Positions 1 to 12,226 of a stretch of 64,000 bases of DNA are shown here, piece by piece (positions within the stretch are counted from its first letter, which is position 1; each line of letters opens with the position of its first letter). The DNA is taken from positions 27,100,934 through 27,164,933 of the forward strand of contig NC_063151.1 in assembly GCF_020921035.1 (NCBI RefSeq), written 5' to 3'. The translations under genes and the position numbers were made by a program. The stretch comes from Rhodamnia argentea. Lineage: Eukaryota; Streptophyta; Magnoliopsida; Myrtales; Myrtaceae. The notes beneath the pieces were generated by a model. It saw only the letters and a list, made by a program, of their open reading frames with translations, was not told where the DNA came from and ran no database searches.

Positions 1-1919
1 CGAGAGTATCGATCATGGAAGTTAGACAACGCCGCCAACCAGTGACTACGGAAAAGCACTCCGCAATACAATTAACGCGATGATTCAAGTATATTTCCTC
101 CATATCTGAATCTACTTTCATCCGCTCCTTGTTCCCAATACATAGCATGTCTCCTAAGTTACACATCAAGCTTTCCCCACTAGTTGTGCAACTCGATTGT
201 TTCACCAGCTGCAAAACACGAGATGCCAATTCCCTGATGGCAACATTTGTCGGAGCACAAACAAGGGTTCTGTGTTTCCTTTTCAAGAGAGTAAAGAGCA
301 GAGCCGCGACAGTTTTGGTCTTCCCTGTCCCCGGAGGACCCTGTATCATTTCCACAGTTGACCTGTGTTGGCACTTGATGGTATCAAGACAAGCCAGAAC
401 TGCTTTTGTCTGGGATTCATTCAGACTACCAAACAAGTTCTTATTAAGACTCTCATGTCCGGAGCCAAGACTATGAGCAATACAGAGATTGCAATCTTTC
501 TCAGCCTGCAAACAAACACATATCCTTTTGAAAATCGACACCCTGATAACCTAAGTAAAAGTTAGAAACCATGAAATTTATTGATTTTGTTGCATCCTTG
601 TACAGCCTGCTCAAACATTGAGAACAAATGATTGTGCGATGTATAAGCAGGGTCTGTCACTGAATCTTGGTTATATTACTGCAGCATTGAACTTTGTTGT
701 GATTTTCTTTCGACTCTTTGGAGAAATAGAAGGCTAACTCAAGAGAGAATGAAGTTTTTTTATAATCAGGATGAAGTTTTATTGCGGCAATAATACGTTT
801 CACCACTGACTGTACGGCGAAAATAAGTAGAGAAAATCCTTACCACTGAATCTGTACGTAGAACTTCCTTTACAATCTTCAAATTCCAAAATCTGTGTAG
901 CCCATTCCATATCCTATCGTTAGTGACTGCATTCATCAGATAAACTGCAAACATGGACTTGCAGTTGTGAACATCATTCGTTTCGTCGCCAAGTAATGCC
1001 TTGACTTTGAACTTCGTTGATGTTCGAGCGTCCCCGTCGTCGTCTTCCACCACCGCAGCAACTGATGCAAATGCCCATCTTCCTGCAAACGTTTCTAAGC
1101 TGGGAATGGTATCTGGCTTAGCATTAGTTAGCATCAAAACATCCCCAGGGGAAGTTTTGTAAGGTTCCTTGCCACGGTTACTGGACTTGTTTCTCCAGTA
1201 ATCCACTTTGACATGGTAAGCATTCTTCTCGCCTTCAACAAACCCAGTGACTTTCGCGAAAGGCAGCCTACGTACATTCTGCATACTTGAACAGAGTCCC
1301 GCTCGTGTTTCCTCCAGCAAAGGAAAGATAAAAGAAGCAAGGTATTGCTCAACAGATTGAAATGACTCTGGGATGCTCTCCACCTACAAAACGGGTGTAT
1401 TCAAAATCAAACACGACCAACCTTCTTCGCTCCATAGGATCGAGCAGACTCAGTCGTCTGCCACATCAATGTCACAAGGATAGGACATCATATAGCCAAT
1501 AACTTCCCCACGTAGAGACATAGAGCAAGGTCCTTCTCCACTGGACAATAGTCCAGCTATACATAACAAGGCTCACAAAAGAAACCCATCGCCGAAGAGC
1601 GAAGAACTAACATCATTTAAAGAATTTCGACCTGACACCCATTAAACTTGTACTGATAATAGTACCAACAAGCACGATCCGAACAACCCAATAGCAGGAG
1701 AAAAAAAAGGGAAAAAGCAAGAAAGGAAAGAGATTGAGAAAAGAGAACCTTGTCCCTGAAGAGATTGATATTGAAGATGTCTTGAAGAGACCAAGAGAAG
1801 ATAACATCAGTCAGGTCACTGGGCTCGTCTTTCCTCCTGCTAGAACCAGCATTTGCGCCTTCAGTAGAATCCATGACCAACCATGCTTTGCTCATTCTCA
1901 GACCCGTCTCAGAAGCCAT
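1..1919 (-). CDS. UPF1/SEN1-like superfamily 1 helicase, 5' part (runs off the left edge)
   Basis: Three coding exons read on the minus strand: 1919-1749, 1383-844 and 505 to beyond base 1, all joined in phase 0 by GT-AG introns. Exon 1 carries the motif IFSWSLQDIFN followed by FRDKV, and exon 2 continues with ESIPESF; both are typical of the N-terminus of the plant helicase group I recall as At1g65810-like. Exon 3 holds a Q-like motif (LNESQTKAV, about residues 264-272) and a clear Walker A, GPPGTGKT, at about residues 293-300, followed by CAPTNVA. This is the ATP-binding half of an AAA_11/AAA_12-type SF1B RNA/DNA helicase. The DEAD-like motif II and the C-terminal RecA domain lie outside the window. 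The start MASETG is the first ATG of the open frame; internal Met codons at MSKAW and MDSTEG are alternatives. The substrate of this plant group is not established. A solo LTR starts 178 bp upstream of the ATG and may have changed its promoter. Confidence 0.85.
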
Positions 1920-3669
1920 AAAAATTGTAAAATAAAAAAAAAGTCCTTGCTTCCTCGTCGAAGATTGAAAAATATGACCGAGAGTTTCAAGCAACGAGAG
2001 ACTGACAGAACAAATATGAAGAAGCGAGCAGCTTTAATACTTGCGAACCACTCCCGTTTGCGACGAGCATTTGAAACGACGATCGGTGAGTGACTTTGTG
2101 ACGTCATGAAATTCCTATCTCTATAAGAAAATTATAAATTTCAGTGTGGAAAATAAATTTGGATTTTGAAGATTTAAGAGACGATGATTGATCGTTCCGA
2201 AACGTCCGTCCAAAAAGTCAAGTTTGAATAGTCAAATTTTGATTCGTAATACTATAGACTCGTCGAGCACAAATTTAATTTTATTGGAACTCTAAATGCG
2301 AAAATTTCAATTTTACCCTCAGTCGATAGAGCCAAATGACTATCAGTATCCATTTTACCAATTTATCAAAATGCCTCTAGATTTTATTTGGTTTTGAATT
2401 TGTGAGCTCCATTCTTTTAAATCAGTCGAATGTTTCCTTCACCCAGCATTTCGGCCGCTCAACCTCATCATCCCCATGCTGACAACACCCTTGCTGACAT
2501 CACCATCTTTTGCCCCAAGTTTACCCCTCCTGCACGTTTCTCTCTCTCACCCTCTCTCTTTCTTTATGCTACTTCTCCTTTACGTTCCTTCTTCTTTCTT
2601 CTAATGTCAGCGCAACAGCCCCCCTACTCCCCCAAGTTTTGGCCCCACGTTATACCCTCTCTCTCTCTCTCTTTGCCGTTGACGCGACCCCACCACAATC
2701 CCATCTTCCTTCTGCATCATTTTCTTCCTTGTTCTTTCTTCTTCTTCTTGCGTGGTGACGCGACAGAAACCCCCCCTGCTGCACTGTTTCTCTTCTTCTT
2801 CTTCGCTTTGCTTCTTTGTTCCTCTTCTTTTCTTTCTGTTTCGCTTGAACCAGCCCCCACCAACGACCACCAACGACGGTCTCACTGCCCAGCCGCCTCC
2901 GGCCTTCGCCGTCGCGACGCACCAACCTCCAGTCGTTGCCTCCGCCGCTCGGCGCCGCGCCAGCCTCCACCCCAACGGCGTCGCTCCATCTTGGACTCGT
3001 GGGATCTCAGGGACTGAGAGCCAACGCGGCTCGCGCCGCCGTGCTCTGTCCTCGACCACTTTCACTCGACCTCGCCGCATCCCGACGACGTCACGCTTTC
3101 ACCCGAGCCCCTGCTCTACCGTCGCGCCATCTCAGACTGCAAGTCGTGCCTCACCCGAGGCTCTAACGACGTGCCCAGTGGGCCCCCGGCTCTGTCCGAC
3201 GCCTCTTGAAGCCACCTGGAGCCCCGACACCTCAAGATGGCTGCTAACCAGTGAACCCGAGACCACCCGACACCCTATCCGACTCCATCATCCCCTGTTC
3301 AGTGCCACCCGAAGCTGCTCAGCCTCCCCAACGCTTTTACTCAGCCCCCGACGCCACTGTTTGGCCTTGGTTCACTGACCCGACACCATCCATGTCGTGA
3401 ACAGTACTGACCGAGCCCCCTGTCCAAACCCGAGAACCTCAGGTTTGGAGCTCGCAAGACTTGACGCCTTCGTTCGTTGTCCCAATGCCACCACAACCCT
3501 CCGAAGCCGCTGTGGTTCCGCCCGACCAGCCGCTGCGTTACTAACCCGAGATTGTGCTGACCCGATGCCAAGCCGACTGACCCGAGACCTTTGGACCCGA
3601 ATCACCCGAACCGAAATTCTGACCCGCAACCCCTAAACTCGAACCTTATCTTTGTTCAGCCACCGTATA

Positions 3670-4124
3670 GGGTGTGCATGAAATCACTTCTATTTTTGGA
3701 TTTCTCTGCTAGAAGTCAATCTGGCAGGGAAATCCGTTTGGTAAAAACCTTGCAAAAGTAGAAATCCGTTTGATAAAAAAATTGACTTCTTGTTGGATTT
3801 TCAATTTCTGACAAGATTTTTTGCCAACTTTGAGAAGTAATTTTTTTTTACTTTTCCACCTTAGAATCACTTCTTCGATCACATTGACCTCCACCGACCG
3901 CCCATCGCCGCCCGCCCGCCACCCGCCCGTCGCCGGTCGTCGAAGATTTTGTTAATAATGTTCTAGAAGTAGAAATTTTCAACCATAATCAAATGAATTT
4001 TTCTGATCAGAGGTTAATATGAAGTAAAAGTAGAAAAATCATCTTCTGCTTTAAAGGAGAAGTTGAGAAATCAACTTCCGGTCAGAAGTTGAGAAGTTAA
4101 TCTGAAGTGTTACCATGCGCACCC
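3670..4124. mobile_element. TIR MITE, copy 1 of a three-copy family (455 bp)
   Basis: The left end GGGTGTGCATGAAATCACTTC is matched in inverse by the right end GAAGTGTTACCATGCGCACCC. The trinucleotide ATA flanks both sides (3667-3669, 4125-4127). The interior holds AAATCCGTTTGGTAAAA-like motifs and a GC-rich (CCGCC)n core near 3890-3940, both shared with the elements at 59051-59846 and 62617-63949. The 3-bp duplication and TIR length suggest PIF/Harbinger (Tourist-like). No transposase frame is present. It is inserted in the outer solo LTR. Confidence 0.65.
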
Positions 4125-4497
4125 ATAGTTGCCTCGTTGCCGCTGCAGTTCCGACCCAAGGTTGAGCCAACCCAAAGTCGCACGTGGACTCGATCGGATA
4201 CGGGAGCTTGTAATCATCCGAGAATCCGACTTGATATCGAATGTAGGAGTTGTGAGTTAACCCCTAAACTCTGAATAGGGAATTAACTGTGTTTAAGGAT
4301 AGATTTAATATTATTAACTATTGATTAGATTATTTAGCTGGGTAGCGGTAATTTAATTACATGCGATCGAATTACTTGTGTGAAGCCGTCAGTTAAATAT
4401 TTTGGTATTATTAATGGAAGTCCGGAATAGTTAATCGAGTCGAATTAATTAAATGTGAACAGAATAATTATTTGCCTTAATTAATTATTATTGTACG

Positions 4498-4524
4498 ATT
4501 ATTATTATTATTATTATTATTATT
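4498..4524. repeat. (ATT)9 microsatellite
   Basis: Perfect trinucleotide tract inside the outer solo LTR. Confidence 0.95.
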
Positions 4525-4778
4525 GGGCGGTTATTGTATTATTATTGGGTAATTGTATAATGGCTGCTACTTATCTGGATTGATGTGAGTGATCACCCTA
4601 TTTATGGTTGCAAAATCTTGTGGATGATATGTATATCTATGTGGCCACGTGTGGACTGAATTTTGAGCATAAAATGGCCTCGAGCCAAGTTTTGAGCACA
4701 ATTGTTTATGAGTGTGTTGAATTAAATGCAAAGGTAAGAATTGGCTTGATTGTCCAGTGTGCTGGTGTGGTTATATGA

Positions 4779-5030
4779 TGAGATCATACTATGCCGGTCG
4801 TACGATTTCCTAGTAAGTTCGTACCGTGCCGGTCGTACGGAATAACATAACTTATTAGACGCTGGTTGCAGCTTGTGAATGACCGACACCCCTACAGGGA
4901 TTTTCGGTAGTTCCGTGTCATGCCGGTCGTACGAATCTTACGGACTATTGGACGCCGTCGCCGGAAGTAAAGGACGAAACCTGGTCATGCCGGTCGTAGT
5001 GTTAAACACTGTCGGTCGTAGTGTTAAGCC
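4779..5030. repeat. Interspersed GCCGGTCGTA motif cluster in the LTR
   Basis: The decamer GCCGGTCGTA recurs four times within 250 bp, three times as GCCGGTCGTACG after a leading T, with a further degenerate CTGTCGGTCGTAGTG copy. Spacings are irregular, so this is not a simple satellite or a CRISPR array. It belongs to the outer LTR's U3/R-like part. A role as repeated regulatory sites of the element is only inference. Confidence 0.7.
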
Positions 5031-5368
5031 ACACTAGTCGTGTGCGCTGGGCCCGATGGCCTCTAATAACCGGAACACGTGATGCATTGTGTATGAGACG
5101 GTGATGAGTGTTTCGGTTAAGTGCCTTGATTTATATGTTATTGGTCGTTATGATATGCATTGTTCGTCGTGTGGCCCATGGTGGAGTAAGTTTGCATGTA
5201 ATTGATGATTCACTATGATATTGTACTTGGTCATGTGGTAGTTATAGCGTGGCATGAGTCGCACGCTATTGATCCGCTATCGATATTATCTTGCATGTTT
5301 AGGCCGCCTTGAGCGAGTTAATGTTCTACTCGGACTTAGGCGTTGACTCACGGAGATTTTATATCTCA

Positions 5369-5797
5369 CGGCTTAAGTACACCCCAAGTACCATAAGTTG
5401 TGTACGGCGCTCACTTTAGCGCCAAAACTTTCAAATCGATCACTTTAGTGCTAAGTTTTTGTAACTTCGATCACTTCAGTGCCAAAACTTTCAAAACGAT
5501 CACTTAAGTGCCAACTTTTTTTAAAAACGATTATTTAAGTGCCAATGTTTTTAAAAAACGATCACTTTAGTGTTAAATTCACTGAGCCACGTCATCTCAA
5601 ATATTAATAAAAAATACCACGTGTTGAATTTTCGGCAAGCCACGTTAGCTCCGGCACTAAAGTGATTGTTTTTAAAAGAAGTTGGCACTTAAATGATCGA
5701 AGTTACAAAAACTTAGCACTAAAGTGATCGATTTGAAAGTTTTGGCACTAAAGTGAGCGTCGTGCACAACTTATGGCATTTGGGGTGCACTTAAGCC
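5369..5797. mobile_element. Mutator-like foldback MITE with 9-bp target duplication
   Basis: The two ends are long inverted copies: the left arm reads GGCTTAAGTACACCCCAAGT and the right arm is its near complement, ending TGGGGTGCACTTAAGCC. The arms continue through repeated 'gatcactttagtgccaa' units for over 150 bp each side of a centre near 5600. The 9-mer TATATCTCA lies directly on both sides (5360-5368 and 5798-5806), the duplication length of MULEs. There is no coding capacity. The right duplication overlaps the left flank of the inner solo LTR. Confidence 0.8.
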
Positions 5798-5807
5798 TAT
5801 ATCTCAT

Positions 5808-8800
5808 TGTTGACACTCGATTTTTAATCAATCATTTTTCGATTTATTTTTGAAAATTCATAAAAAATTCATAAAAAATTCACAAAAAATTAAAAAATTG
5901 CAAAATCAACTTTGGTAGCCTTGGCCAAGCTCAAGGAACCATTTTTGAACAAAAAATAATTTTTCATATTTTTCGCATTTTTTGATATTTTCAGAAAATA
6001 GGAAAATACCCAAAAAATCCAGAAAAATACCATTCGAGGTCACAAAAATACAGAAAAATAGTCAGTATTTTTATTTTAATTTCCTTTTCATTTTGACCTC
6101 TTAAAGTTTGAAAATTCCTTTTTGGATTTGTGTGCTCCTTCACAAATGCACCCCACAAATTAGGCATAAAAATACCATTTGAGGTCATTTTATTTTTCTT
6201 TCTTCACTATTAAGCTTGTGACATGATTCTCTAGTATCCCATTTCACATTCTGATCCAATTGCGCCTTAATTTGCTCGATTTTGGCATTAGGGACTTAAT
6301 TGCACAAAAAATTCTTTCATTTTAGTCCCTAGAAGGCCAAATTCAAAATTAAATTTCATTGAGAGACACCCATGGAACCCCATGACCCCTATCCTATAAT
6401 TTTCCACCTTCTGAATCTAACGGTAGGCTCAATTGAGGTTAATTCTTTCATTAAAGACCCCAATTTTGTAAAAATCAATTTCGGATCTTACTCAAAATTT
6501 GGGGTTTTCACTCAATTCATGGGGTATTTTTCACGAAAATCTCATTTTCAGAGGTAATCCATGATGGGGAAGCGATTTGCGACATCAATTTCGCAAAAAA
6601 ATGTCAATTGTTACTTCGATTTGGCCTTTCTTTGCAGGAACCGGGTCTGCCGGGTCGGGCGGATCCGACCCGGTGACCCGGTACTGTTCATTGTCTTCCC
6701 CAAGTGTCCACCGGCGCAAATTAGAGAGGGCAAGGCCGTTTTTCGAACGGCTATCTTCAACGAACAAGAATCTTCGGGAGGCTTCTAGAAGGAGAGGCAG
6801 TTAGAGGAGCACGAGGATGAACAAAAGAAAAAAAGGGGCTCGCAAACAGGGGAGAGCATTCAGATTCAGGAGGAGGGGATTTTCGGTACAGGGAAAAAAA
6901 AAAGACGAAGAGAAGGAGGGGAACAGAACGAAGGGGGGGAGATTTCAGAGAAGAATAGAGAGAGAGGAGTAATCGCAAAGGGGAAGGACAGCCATTGTTA
7001 AACCTCGACGACGAACTTCAGAGCGGAGACTCCATTCCCCAGACGATTGCAAGCTGGGGAGATCATCGGGTGAAGTTTTCTGCGACCTCGAAGGATAGCC
7101 GAACCTCTCGAAGTTGAAACTTCATTCGCGAAAAAAGGTAAAAGTCGCACTCGAGCTTCGTAGAACTTCATTAATGGCAGATTCGTAGCTTCGAGGTGTT
7201 TTCTTTGATTTCTTTGGTTTTCAATCGTTCTCGACCATACACTGAACTCGCCCATGCGTTTGCTCTGCATTGATTTGGCTTAAAACTCCCGAGTCCATCC
7301 CTCAACTCTTCTGGATTGGATGCGAGCTAAATCGCTCGTTTCGAACAAAATCAAAACCATTGGCACTCCAGGTAAGTGAACCTGACCTCCATGGATGGTG
7401 TTTGGTTATTTAGTTTGGGCCTCAATTGTGAATATCAGGAGATCGGGTCAGGTGAACGTCTGCTACTGCACGTGTTCATATAAGTCAGTTGCAGACCTTC
7501 TTTTTCTTCTGAATCTTTAATATGTTGGTTCTGAGGTTGAGTTGATTCAGTTTGCTATCAAACCGAAGCATTTTTGTGTAGTTTAGAATCTGTCTCGGTG
7601 TTTTCGGCGACATTCTGGCGTTTTCGTCGGACGTCACTCGGTGGCCGATCCTGTGCAGGGTCGACTTTAGGTTAGATCAAGTGGATTCTCAGATTGAATC
7701 AGGTATATGTGAACAAGAAATCGACAGGAAATCGTTTGGTGCGAAGATATTGTATTTCCGATTCGGTTTTGACGCCGAAATGCGACTTCCGGCGAGGCGC
7801 CGGTAAAGTCGCCGGCACCGGTCATCTTCTACGGCGAAGCGTTGACCGGTCAACGAGAGTTGACCTGGTCAACGCTTACGTGTCGCCGACGTGGCGGCCA
7901 CGTGGCAACCACGTCGGTATTTTGTTATAACAAATAAAAAATGATCCGACGGCCTAAGATAGGCCACGTGTCGGGATCCCGAATTTTTGAAAAATAAAAA
8001 TCATTTTTCAAATATATTCCATTTTTCGAAAAAATAAAAAAAATATTTTGTGATCGCGTGGCCCAGGTTTGGCCACGCGTCACCATTCTGATCGTTGGAT
8101 CAAATTTTCGGAAATTCAAGTAATAAATAAAATCATTTTCAGAAATTAAAAAAGGGCTAGATCGGACGGTTGAGATTTAATCTCGCTATTTGATCTGAAC
8201 CGTCGATCTTGGTATTTGGTTTGAACGGTGGAGATTAAGCTTCCATTCAATCTGAGCCGTCGATTCCAGTCAACGGATCCGGCCGTCGTCGTCGCGCCAC
8301 GTGGCACAATCCTAAGCGTCGATGGATTTTTAGGCGGCAATTTTGAAAACTCGGGCGCCAAATTGCGAAACGGCGCCGTTTTGGGGAACGCCGGTCCGGG
8401 CGTGGGTCCGGACCGTGCGGACCGGTCCGTGGACCGGGCTGACCCGGTCCGTTGACCGGGCTGACCCGGTCCAATTATTAATTAAAAAAAAATCATTAGA
8501 AAATCCAAAAAAATTAGGAAAAATTGTAGAAAATTCCCAAAAATTCCAAAAATTCTCAAAAATTGAGGAATGGCCACAATCAACTGGCCAATCCTATTTT
8601 CGAGATTTCTCCTCCCGATCTTTCCAAAAATGACAATTTTACCCTTTAGGGGTAATTTGTCTCCAAAAATTCTCGTGGACTTCCAAAAAATGTCGAAAAT
8701 TAGGAAATGGGTCAGTTTAGGTGGCCAATCCTATTTTCAACATTTCTCACTCTGAATTTTTTCTGAAATGACGATTTTGCCCCTTTTCGGCAAATCGTCC

Positions 8801-9429
8801 CCAAATTTTCTCAAAATTACGATTTTGCCCTTCATGGGTGAATCGCTTCCAAATCACTCCTGTTCCTCTCCTATGCTTTGAATACCCCTTTCTCTAAGCC
8901 AATAGGGCTATACTAGGAATGCCACGCTGATTTGATGTGATTTATCCGCACGTTATAGATTCCTTGATTTGCGCATTTACTTTTAATTGATTGTGATTGG
9001 TAGGATAGTCACTCCCATTTGCATGAATTCCTAGATTTAGGATTCGTACCCCACTCATATGCATGAAATCCGAGGTTAGAAAATTCAATCAATTTAGGTA
9101 CCGAAAGGGCGCCAACTCCGATAGTTGGCGTAACTAAGTCCCCGAACCCACTTCTCTGGTTTTCGCAGAATCGAATAGAAACTCCCAACTATTCGATAAG
9201 GTTTCCAATCGTACCTTCCACAAAACGATTGGTGGCGACTCCGTTAGCATGCACACATAGCACATGCCACTAGACCACACCGAAAGGTCGACCACGATGT
9301 TATCCTCCGTTGCGATTTGGGTAATGGGCCTTGGGAGAGGCCCGCGTCCGAAGGTCCACGCGCAACCGGGCCGGGAGGGCGACCCATTAGCCCTCTTCCT
9401 CACATTCCGATTCGAGGAGGGTCGCGACA
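5808..9429. mobile_element. Inner solo LTR (about 3.6 kb, Ty3/gypsy)
   Basis: It begins TGTTGACACTCGA and ends GGAGGGTCGCGACA, with flanking pentamers CTCAT (5803-5807) and CTCAC (9430-9434), a 4/5 match. Near its 3' end is GATTGGTGGCGACTCCG (9228-9244), a motif I associate with Tat/Ogre-type gypsy LTRs. It interrupts the outer LTR: sequence on both sides (GGAGATTTTATATCTCA before, TTGTTGTTAACCATTTTTC after) reads as one LTR. It contains AT-rich 'aaaaattc' arrays, a GC-rich 8390-8475 block with repeated GACCGGGCTGACCCGGTCC units, and no coding region I can support; the open frames at 6757-6978 (-) and 8343-8633 (+) are chance. Confidence 0.65.
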
Positions 9430-9842
9430 CTCACTAATTGTTGTTAACCATTTTTCGTGTCTTAGGCGTGGGAAGCTAGAAGTGAGCGTGGCTCCTTTTT
9501 GAGTAGCATGGAGTAGTGTTAATCCCCAACCCCGAATTGGTATTTTTGAGGACTGTAAAAAGTGGCCCCGAGGTAGAGCTTGTATGTACGTACTTCCTAA
9601 GATTAACAAAATAATTAGATAAAAACGATCGTTGTGTTGTTAATTGATGTGATTGTTTGTTTGACATCATACTTTTCTATTCCTATAGACTTTATATTTG
9701 TTTGGGGAAATTACACGATCCGCATACGTTAATAAAAGATAAAAAATAATGGGTCGATGACATGTCCGGAACGTCGCCTATTTTGGCCTGAGGTGTTTTG
9801 GTAGGATTGTTGCGGACCCAGAAATCGGGATGTGACAGACTT

Positions 9843-10790
9843 CGGGTGAAGTGAAAAGGGGCGAGAAACGAAGCGGATGACTCTTGGAAAGTCTTGGGTC
9901 TCCTCGAATTCCCGCGCCCTATTTGATCCGGATTTCGCCAAAATTTTACGGGCATGTGGCTCCGCAAACACAGGCTCCGTCGTCGTTCCACATTTCTTTC
10001 AAAGCGAAGAAGTTTGTGAAGCTTTCTTGCATGCACCATGCATGCACAACGTTTTTCCATGCCTGAAGTAATTGGTTTTCCGAATGTTTGGAGTTTGGCT
10101 CCAGATTAACAAGCACGTGTCCTTTTTCTATTTCAAAGGACCTAAATGCTCAGTATTGTTTGTAAAATTAAAGCTTCAAATGTATCGAATGAAATGAAAT
10201 TTTGACACGGTTCATATAATTTTTTGGCATCTAAGTTTAATAGTCATTACATTTCGCTCGTGATTTAAACAATGAAATTATGATCTAACAACTGGTTTTC
10301 ACGCACGTGCGTAGCGTTCGTGATTGGTTTTTGTTCCTTGTGCAACATCATATGCTTTTATGACTTCAACAGCACAATGAAATGGAAAAAAAAAATCCGT
10401 GTTAATTTTCCTTTTACTACTATATAAGTTCTTTTATAAAAAGAAAACATTGTAGGTATGTTTTGCTATTTTTGTCAAGAATAAACATGTATTTACCATT
10501 GCACAAATAAAATAAGAGTAAACTAATTGTTCATGTAGAGGACAAGGATAAGGTTGATTGCACTATAAGAACAATCAAAATAATTTTTTAACCAAGTACA
10601 ATTTCTTCAGAGAATGTGGGTAATCAATTTTTTTTTTTTACCTTTTGAATATTTTTATTTGGTCAATTTTACCACTTTAATTTACATTTGAAAAACGAAC
10701 TTATAAGAGCTCCAACGGAAGGAAGATAATTGGACATTTTCCATTAAAAATATGTAGAGAGCAAGCCTCTTTTTCAAATAAATGAAGCGG
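9843..10790. other. Gene-free stretch between LTR and repeats
   Basis: AT-rich sequence with no coding frame, RNA gene or clear repeat that I can support. Because the outer LTR inserted at GACTT, the first few hundred bases here were once contiguous with the helicase 5' leader and are probably its displaced upstream region. Confidence 0.5.
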
Positions 10791-10794
10791 TGAG

Positions 10795-11370
10795 ATCGGG
10801 AACCGGACTGAACCGCCCATAGGAACTAATCCGGTCCCAAGTTCCCACGGTTACAATTCCCCAAAAAAAAAGCGAAATTGGTATGGTGCGGTTCGATTAT
10901 CGATTTCCGGGTAAAAACTGGATCGAGAACCAAGGACGAAAAATCGGATCGAAAAATGATGAACCGTAGATTATATACTGTAAGTAATGTATATAACTTT
11001 TTGTATTTTAATTCCATTGTATATCCAATGAGAGGATGTTTTATTTAATCCCCCTTTTTTCAACTTTGGATTGGATTAATGAGAAGATTATCATTGTCGG
11101 ATAGAGTTTACGAGTTGAAGTGGAATGAATATATATGGTGAAGTTTTTTAATAGTTATTTTAGTTTAATTAATGACAATTTTAGTTTTCATTTATTATTG
11201 AGTGATTAAGTATATTTCTTGTTTCTTTTGATTTCATGGATGATTGAGGACTGAAGTCCTATAATTTATGTTATATGTTACGTGTTTTAATTTTTTAATT
11301 TTTAATTTTATTTTATGTGTTAATCCTTAATGGATTGTTGGTATTGATGAATGGGGATTTTTGTTACGGA
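10795..11370. repeat. Dispersed repeat, copy A (gaaccgg-type)
   Basis: It starts with an accgggaaccgg-rich block and ends with 'ggattgttggtattgatgaatggggatttttgtta'. A diverged direct copy lies at 12395-12840, sharing 'ttcatggatgattgaggactgaagt' and the ending. The gaaccgg-rich start also recurs at 53050-53190. No coding frame; the class of transposable element is not recognised. Confidence 0.55.
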
Positions 11371-11579
11371 AAATTTATAAATAAGGATCCGAAGTGCCCT
11401 CACTTTTTAAATAAGGATCCAAAGTTAATCTTGTTTCAAATAAGGACTTGAAGTGGCAATATAATGTCAGAAAAAGCCTCGCCTCAAGGGTATTTTCGTC
11501 ATTTAGTATTTTGATTTTTTCTTCCTTTTTCTCTTTATTTTTTTTTTCCCTTTTTTGTAAATTAAAAAAATTTTAAAAA

Positions 11580-12090
11580 CAGGAAAAAGCCATCAAAAAC
11601 CCTAAATCATGCCTAGTGTGACACATTTACTTTAAACATTTTTTTGTGACACAAAAAGTTCCAAAGTTTTATCCATGTGATATATTTATCCCAAACTTAT
11701 ATCAATGTGACACATTTACCATAATTTTTTTTTATGATACTAAAAACACTAAACTTGTATTCGTATGACACATTTACCTCAATATTTGAGGTAAATGTGT
11801 CACATGCCTATAAGTTTATGATTTTTTGTGTCACAAAAAGATAATTGGGGGTAAATATGTCACATTCGTATAAGTTTGGGACTTTTTGTGTCATAAAAAA
11901 ATGTTTAGGATAAATATGTCATATGGGTACAAGTTTGGGGTTTTTAGTATCACAAAAAAAAGTTGATGGTAAATGTGTCACAGTAGGCATAGTTTATGAT
12001 TTTTTCTGGTGTTTTCTCATAAAAAAAAGTAAATGTGTCACAGTGGACATAATTTATGATTTTTTATGGTGTTTTCCCATAAAAAAAATA
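11580..12090. mobile_element. Large foldback element built of 'gtgacacatttac' units
   Basis: A hairpin is centred near 11784 (CTCAATATTTGAG). The left arm starts with 'ccatcaaaaaccctaaatcatgcctagtgtgacacatttac', and the right arm carries its complement near 11965-12020. Each arm has several degenerate units of gtgacacatttac...ttttgtgtcac. A partial second copy of the right arm (12025-12090) follows in tandem. No protein capacity; ends and target duplication could not be fixed. Confidence 0.6.
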
Positions 12091-12226
12091 AACAAAACCA
12101 AAAACACAAGCCAGATGGTTACCCTCCGGCCTGGGGTTGCCGTCATTGGGCACCTCTCACCTGGTTTTTTTATGAAGAAAATTGACCTTAATAAAATTTC
12201 CTAGTCAACCCACAATTGTAGTTGCC

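Larger units (their letters stand above)
2097..9837. mobile_element. Solo LTR (Ty3/gypsy, probably Del/Tekay-like), nested with other elements
   Basis: The block begins TGTGACGTCATG and ends CGGGATGTGACA, and is flanked by a perfect 5-bp target duplication GACTT (2092-2096 and 9838-9842). No gag-pol is present, so this is a solo LTR left by LTR-LTR recombination. Its span of 7.7 kb includes three later insertions: a TIR MITE (3670-4124), a foldback MITE (5369-5797) and another solo LTR (5808-9429). Without them the LTR is about 3.2 kb. The 5' third has a pyrimidine-rich stretch (2530-2850) and a GC-rich stretch (2850-3650) whose long proline/serine-rich open frames I read as untranslated LTR, because they lack any domain and occur on both strands. 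The assignment to Del/Tekay rests on remembered LTR style; the solo-LTR structure is seen directly. Confidence 0.8.

Noticed and set aside
2430-3640. Long Pro/Ser/Arg-rich open frames on both strands
   Set aside because: They lie inside the solo LTR, overlap each other on opposite strands in a GC/pyrimidine-biased stretch and show no domain; composition explains the openness.
4779-5030. CRISPR-like regular repeats
   Set aside because: Irregular spacing, short degenerate repeats, plant nuclear context, no cas genes.
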